This document shows, piece after piece, positions 6,918 to 9,162 of a stretch of DNA of 9,162 bases. Origin of the DNA: an uncultured Eubacteriales bacterium. Lineage in GTDB: Bacteria > Bacillota_A > Clostridia > Christensenellales > Aristaeellaceae. The first letter of the stretch is position 1. Every line of letters starts with the position of its first letter. The translations under genes and the position numbers were made by a program. Under the pieces are notes generated by a model. The model saw only the letters and a program-made list of their open reading frames with translations. It had not been told where the DNA came from and ran no database searches. Location of the stretch: contig CADBLV010000343.1 of the NCBI GenBank assembly GCA_902795555.1, positions 1 to 9,162 on the forward strand, in the 5' to 3' direction.

Positions 6918-8615
6918 TCAATGAAACAGATATCGCCGGCTGATTTCTTCAAATACATGCGCGGTGCTTTTTTCCACCGTGCCTTCCCGGAAAGGATTCA
7001 TGAGATTTCCGATCTCCAGAAGTTCAAAATAACCTTTGGTTCCGCCGGAGCGGCACAACCGCAGATAGTCCTCCCAGGCCGCCTTTCGGTCTTCTTTCAT
7101 GCGGCTGTAATACTGGAAGGCACAGATCTGTGCTAGCGCGTATTCGATATAGTAAAACGGATACAGGAAAATGTGCTGCTTCTGCATCCAGAATCCGCCG
7201 CTCTCCAGAAACGCATTCCCGTCGTAATCCCGCCAGGGCATGTACTTCCGTTCGATATTCCGCCAGATTTTCCGCCATTTCCCGGGAGCCATCTCCGGCT
7301 TTGCGTACACTTCATGCTGGAATTCGTCCACGCTGACCAGATACGGAATCGTGCACAGCGCGCCGATCAGATGCGCTGTGATATATTTTTCAGTCCGGTC
7401 GCCGAAGAAGGATTCCATCCAGGGATAGGCAAAGTGCTCCATGGACATGGAATGGGTTTCATTGATTTCGGAGGTAGAGCCGCATAACGCCGCCACCGGG
7501 ATCGACCGCATCGCCAGATAGCCCTGGAAAGCGTGCCCCGCCTCATGGGTCAGCACGTCCACATCCGCATCGGTACCGTTGAAATTGCTGAAGATAAACG
7601 GCGCTTTGTATGAGGGAAGCCGGGTCATATACCCGCCCATCCGTTTGCCGGGCTTTGTTTCCAGATCGAACAATTCATATTCTGTCATGAAATCGAAGAA
7701 TTCCCCGGTCTCCGGGCTCATTTCCCGATACATCTTCCGGGCTTTTTCCACCAGTTCCTTCGCTGTTCCGATGGGAACAGCATTACCGTCCCGGTATTTC
7801 AACGCTTCGTCGTAATAACGGAGCCTATCGACCCCCAGATGTTTCCGCTGTGCTTCCCGGATTTCTGCCACCATCGGCGTGATGATCGTCCGCACCTGCT
7901 CCCGGAACCGGGCGGCGTCATCCCGGGTATAGTCGAAGCGGTTCCGCATCACATAGGCCATATCCGTATAGGTTGCGAACCCCATCTTCTTCGCCATCGT
8001 ATCCCGGAGACGAACCAGTTCACCGAACTGTTCTTCCAGCGTGCCGCTGATCTGTTCATACAGTGCGGCCCAGGCTTCAAATGCTTCCTTTCTTTCCGCC
8101 CGATCGGTGCTCTCCATATGTTTGAGCAGGCCGTAGAAATTGCATTGTTCTCCCCGGAAATCCGTCACAGCCAGCGCTGTAATTTTCTGATAGGCCTGGC
8201 GCAGTTCGCCCTCACGGATCGTTTCCGGAATGATTCGCTCATCGCCGGTCAACAGCTCGGCGTCTATTTTCCGGAGCAGCTGCGAACCGAATTCCGCTTC
8301 GAATTCCCCGCGGAACGAGGATTCCGTCAGTGCCTTCTGCCAGGCTGTAAACTGGGGGATCGCCTGGGCCATCGCCTCCCGCAGCCACTTCATCTCGCTG
8401 TCATAGAATTCGTCGGTTGTGTCGATCGTATTCCTCACAGAACAGACCGTATACATCGTGTCGGTTTCCAGCTCTTTTTCCTGCACGGCAAAGTAAGCTT
8501 CCCGTACCTCCGCGAAAGACTTTGCCGTGCGCACCTTCCGGGTGGCCTCTTCCACCGTGGCTTTCAACGCCTCCATATCCGGACGTTGATAAGGGATCTC
8601 ACTGAAACGAATCAT
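6918..8615 (-). CDS. M3 family oligoendopeptidase (oligoendopeptidase F-like zinc metallopeptidase)
   Basis: 565-residue metallopeptidase, close to the usual length for M3B peptidases of Bacillota, predicted to cleave short peptides in the cytoplasm. The zinc motif HEAGH is at residues 357-361, and the third ligand Glu386 lies 25 residues later in NETHSMSME, the spacing known for M3 enzymes. The C-terminal YPFYYIEYALAQ stretch matches the conserved part that supplies the transition-state Tyr in the family. There is no signal peptide or TM segment. ATG 8615 is supported by a strong AGGAGG 7 nt upstream. The gene follows the HD gene by 19 nt. Its TGA overlaps a possible TTG start of the phosphatase gene (TTGA), so the three appear co-transcribed. 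A role in turnover of, or resistance to, the neighbouring NRPS product is possible but only guilt by association; a housekeeping peptidase is equally likely. Confidence 0.95.
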   Translation of the reverse strand: MIRFSEIPYQRPDMEALKATVEEATRKVRTAKSFAEVREAYFAVQEKELETDTMYTVCSVRNTIDTTDEFYDSEMKWLREAMAQAIPQFTAWQKALTESSFRGEFEAEFGSQLLRKIDAELLTGDERIIPETIREGELRQAYQKITALAVTDFRGEQCNFYGLLKHMESTDRAERKEAFEAWAALYEQISGTLEEQFGELVRLRDTMAKKMGFATYTDMAYVMRNRFDYTRDDAARFREQVRTIITPMVAEIREAQRKHLGVDRLRYYDEALKYRDGNAVPIGTAKELVEKARKMYREMSPETGEFFDFMTEYELFDLETKPGKRMGGYMTRLPSYKAPFIFSNFNGTDADVDVLTHEAGHAFQGYLAMRSIPVAALCGSTSEINETHSMSMEHFAYPWMESFFGDRTEKYITAHLIGALCTIPYLVSVDEFQHEVYAKPEMAPGKWRKIWRNIERKYMPWRDYDGNAFLESGGFWMQKQHIFLYPFYYIEYALAQICAFQYYSRMKEDRKAAWEDYLRLCRSGGTKGYFELLEIGNLMNPFREGTVEKSTAHVFEEISRRYLFH

Positions 8616-8622
8616 CTCTTCT

Positions 8623-8628
8623 CCTCCT
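8623..8628 (-). promoter_or_regulatory. Strong ribosome binding site of the M3 peptidase
   Basis: The minus strand reads a perfect AGGAGG, 7 nt before ATG 8615. It lies in the 19-nt gap after the stop of the HD gene, which fixes the peptidase start and suggests an operon. Confidence 0.85.
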
Positions 8629-8634
8629 CATCTC

Positions 8635-9162
8635 TCAACGTTCCAGCAGGAATGTCGCCGCCTCATCAGCCACGTGGGTGATCCAGGCGAGAGGGAACTG
8701 ACTGTATGCGTTGCCAACATCCCGGACAACAGACGGACTTCCGTCAGAAAATCCCATATGGCAGTTGATCGCCGCAGCCTCCTCTGTGGTCAGCTTCATG
8801 AACTGCTGAACCAGGAAGACGGACTTCGATCCGTGCCCGCCGAAGTGGAACTTCTCGTCCACAGTGTAGAAGGGGACTTCCTTCCATTCTCCGTTGATCT
8901 TCTGGTTCTTCCTGTCCATTTTATACAGGTTGACCTTGCACAGATCATGGAATAAAGCGGCAATGGCGACAGACTCTTCCGACGGCGCCTGGGGCATCAG
9001 GAAAGTCAACCGTTTCGCGTACTGGTACACATCAATGGAATGCTGGCACAGCCCCCCCGCGTATCCGCCATGATAATGTGTGCTGGCAGGGGCTGTAAAG
9101 AAATCGGCCCTGCACAGCCAGTCCAGCAGATCCTCCAAACCCTCCCGCTGAATGCAGGCCCG
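8635..9162 (-). CDS. HD-domain protein, putative metal-dependent phosphohydrolase (5' end beyond the right edge)
   Basis: 175 residues are visible before the TGA at 8635-8637. The frame is open to the right edge. A TTG at 9138 could serve as a start, but the eight upstream codons (ending QREG before LEDLLDWL) fit the family's N-terminus, so I read the gene as truncated by the window. Motifs are DFFTAPAST, GGLCQHS (His41 of the visible part), LFHDLCK (His72-Asp73, the HD pair) and a final VADEAATF Asp. These are the metal ligands of HD phosphohydrolases. This small family occurs in Bacillota genomes and in phages; its substrate is not known to me and cannot be read here. It is the first visible gene of the unit with the M3 peptidase and the phosphatase; no promoter is in view. 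Confidence 0.88.
   Translation of the reverse strand, partial: RACIQREGLEDLLDWLCRADFFTAPASTHYHGGYAGGLCQHSIDVYQYAKRLTFLMPQAPSEESVAIAALFHDLCKVNLYKMDRKNQKINGEWKEVPFYTVDEKFHFGGHGSKSVFLVQQFMKLTTEEAAAINCHMGFSDGSPSVVRDVGNAYSQFPLAWITHVADEAATFLLER

Noticed and set aside
7839..8681. Plus-strand open frame of 280 codons opposite the peptidase
   Set aside because: Shadow of the M3 peptidase gene; it also crosses the peptidase start and ribosome binding site.

Overview
All genes supported in this window lie on the minus strand, so the biological order runs from the right edge to the left. They are: an HD-domain protein (cut by the right edge), an M3 oligoendopeptidase, a membrane-anchored SpoIIE-type phosphatase fused to an anti-sigma-type ATPase domain, and a non-ribosomal peptide synthetase (NRPS) that runs off the left edge. 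The DNA is GC-rich, but the gene types point to a Gram-positive anaerobe of the Clostridia. The indications are a strong AGGAGG ribosome binding site, SpoIIE/RsbW-type partner-switching parts and a typical Bacillota M3B oligoendopeptidase. The taxonomic call is inference; no marker gene is present.

Right part (about 4870-9162): the three genes are tightly packed. The HD gene ends 19 nt before the peptidase start. The peptidase stop codon overlaps a possible TTG start of the phosphatase. They look like one transcription unit whose promoter lies outside the window. The phosphatase has one TM segment, an extracellular sensor of about 165 residues, a second TM segment, HAMP, a PP2C/SpoIIE catalytic domain and a C-terminal HATPase domain. 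It is a receptor that could act on a STAS-type anti-anti-sigma protein not encoded here.

Middle (about 4699-4869): a 171-bp gap, AT-rich compared with its flanks, carries a very good promoter reading into the NRPS: an extended -10 TGnTATAAT, a 17-bp spacer and a 4/6 match at -35.

Left part (1-4698): 1566 codons of an NRPS open to the window edge, with domain order C-A-T-C-A (second A domain truncated). The N-terminal parts of the two A domains are near-identical DNA repeats exactly 3027 bp (1009 codons) apart, a sign of module duplication or gene conversion. Module 1 has all A-domain core motifs and a readable specificity pocket (D-A-F-F-M-V-G-C-M plus Lys), suggesting a hydrophobic amino acid. 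No epimerisation, methylation, reductase or thioesterase domain is visible; any such domain would lie beyond the left edge.

The most interesting reading is a small-peptide biosynthetic locus placed next to a membrane phosphatase/ATPase receptor that may control it, with a peptidase in the same unit as the receptor. The link between receptor and NRPS rests on adjacency only.
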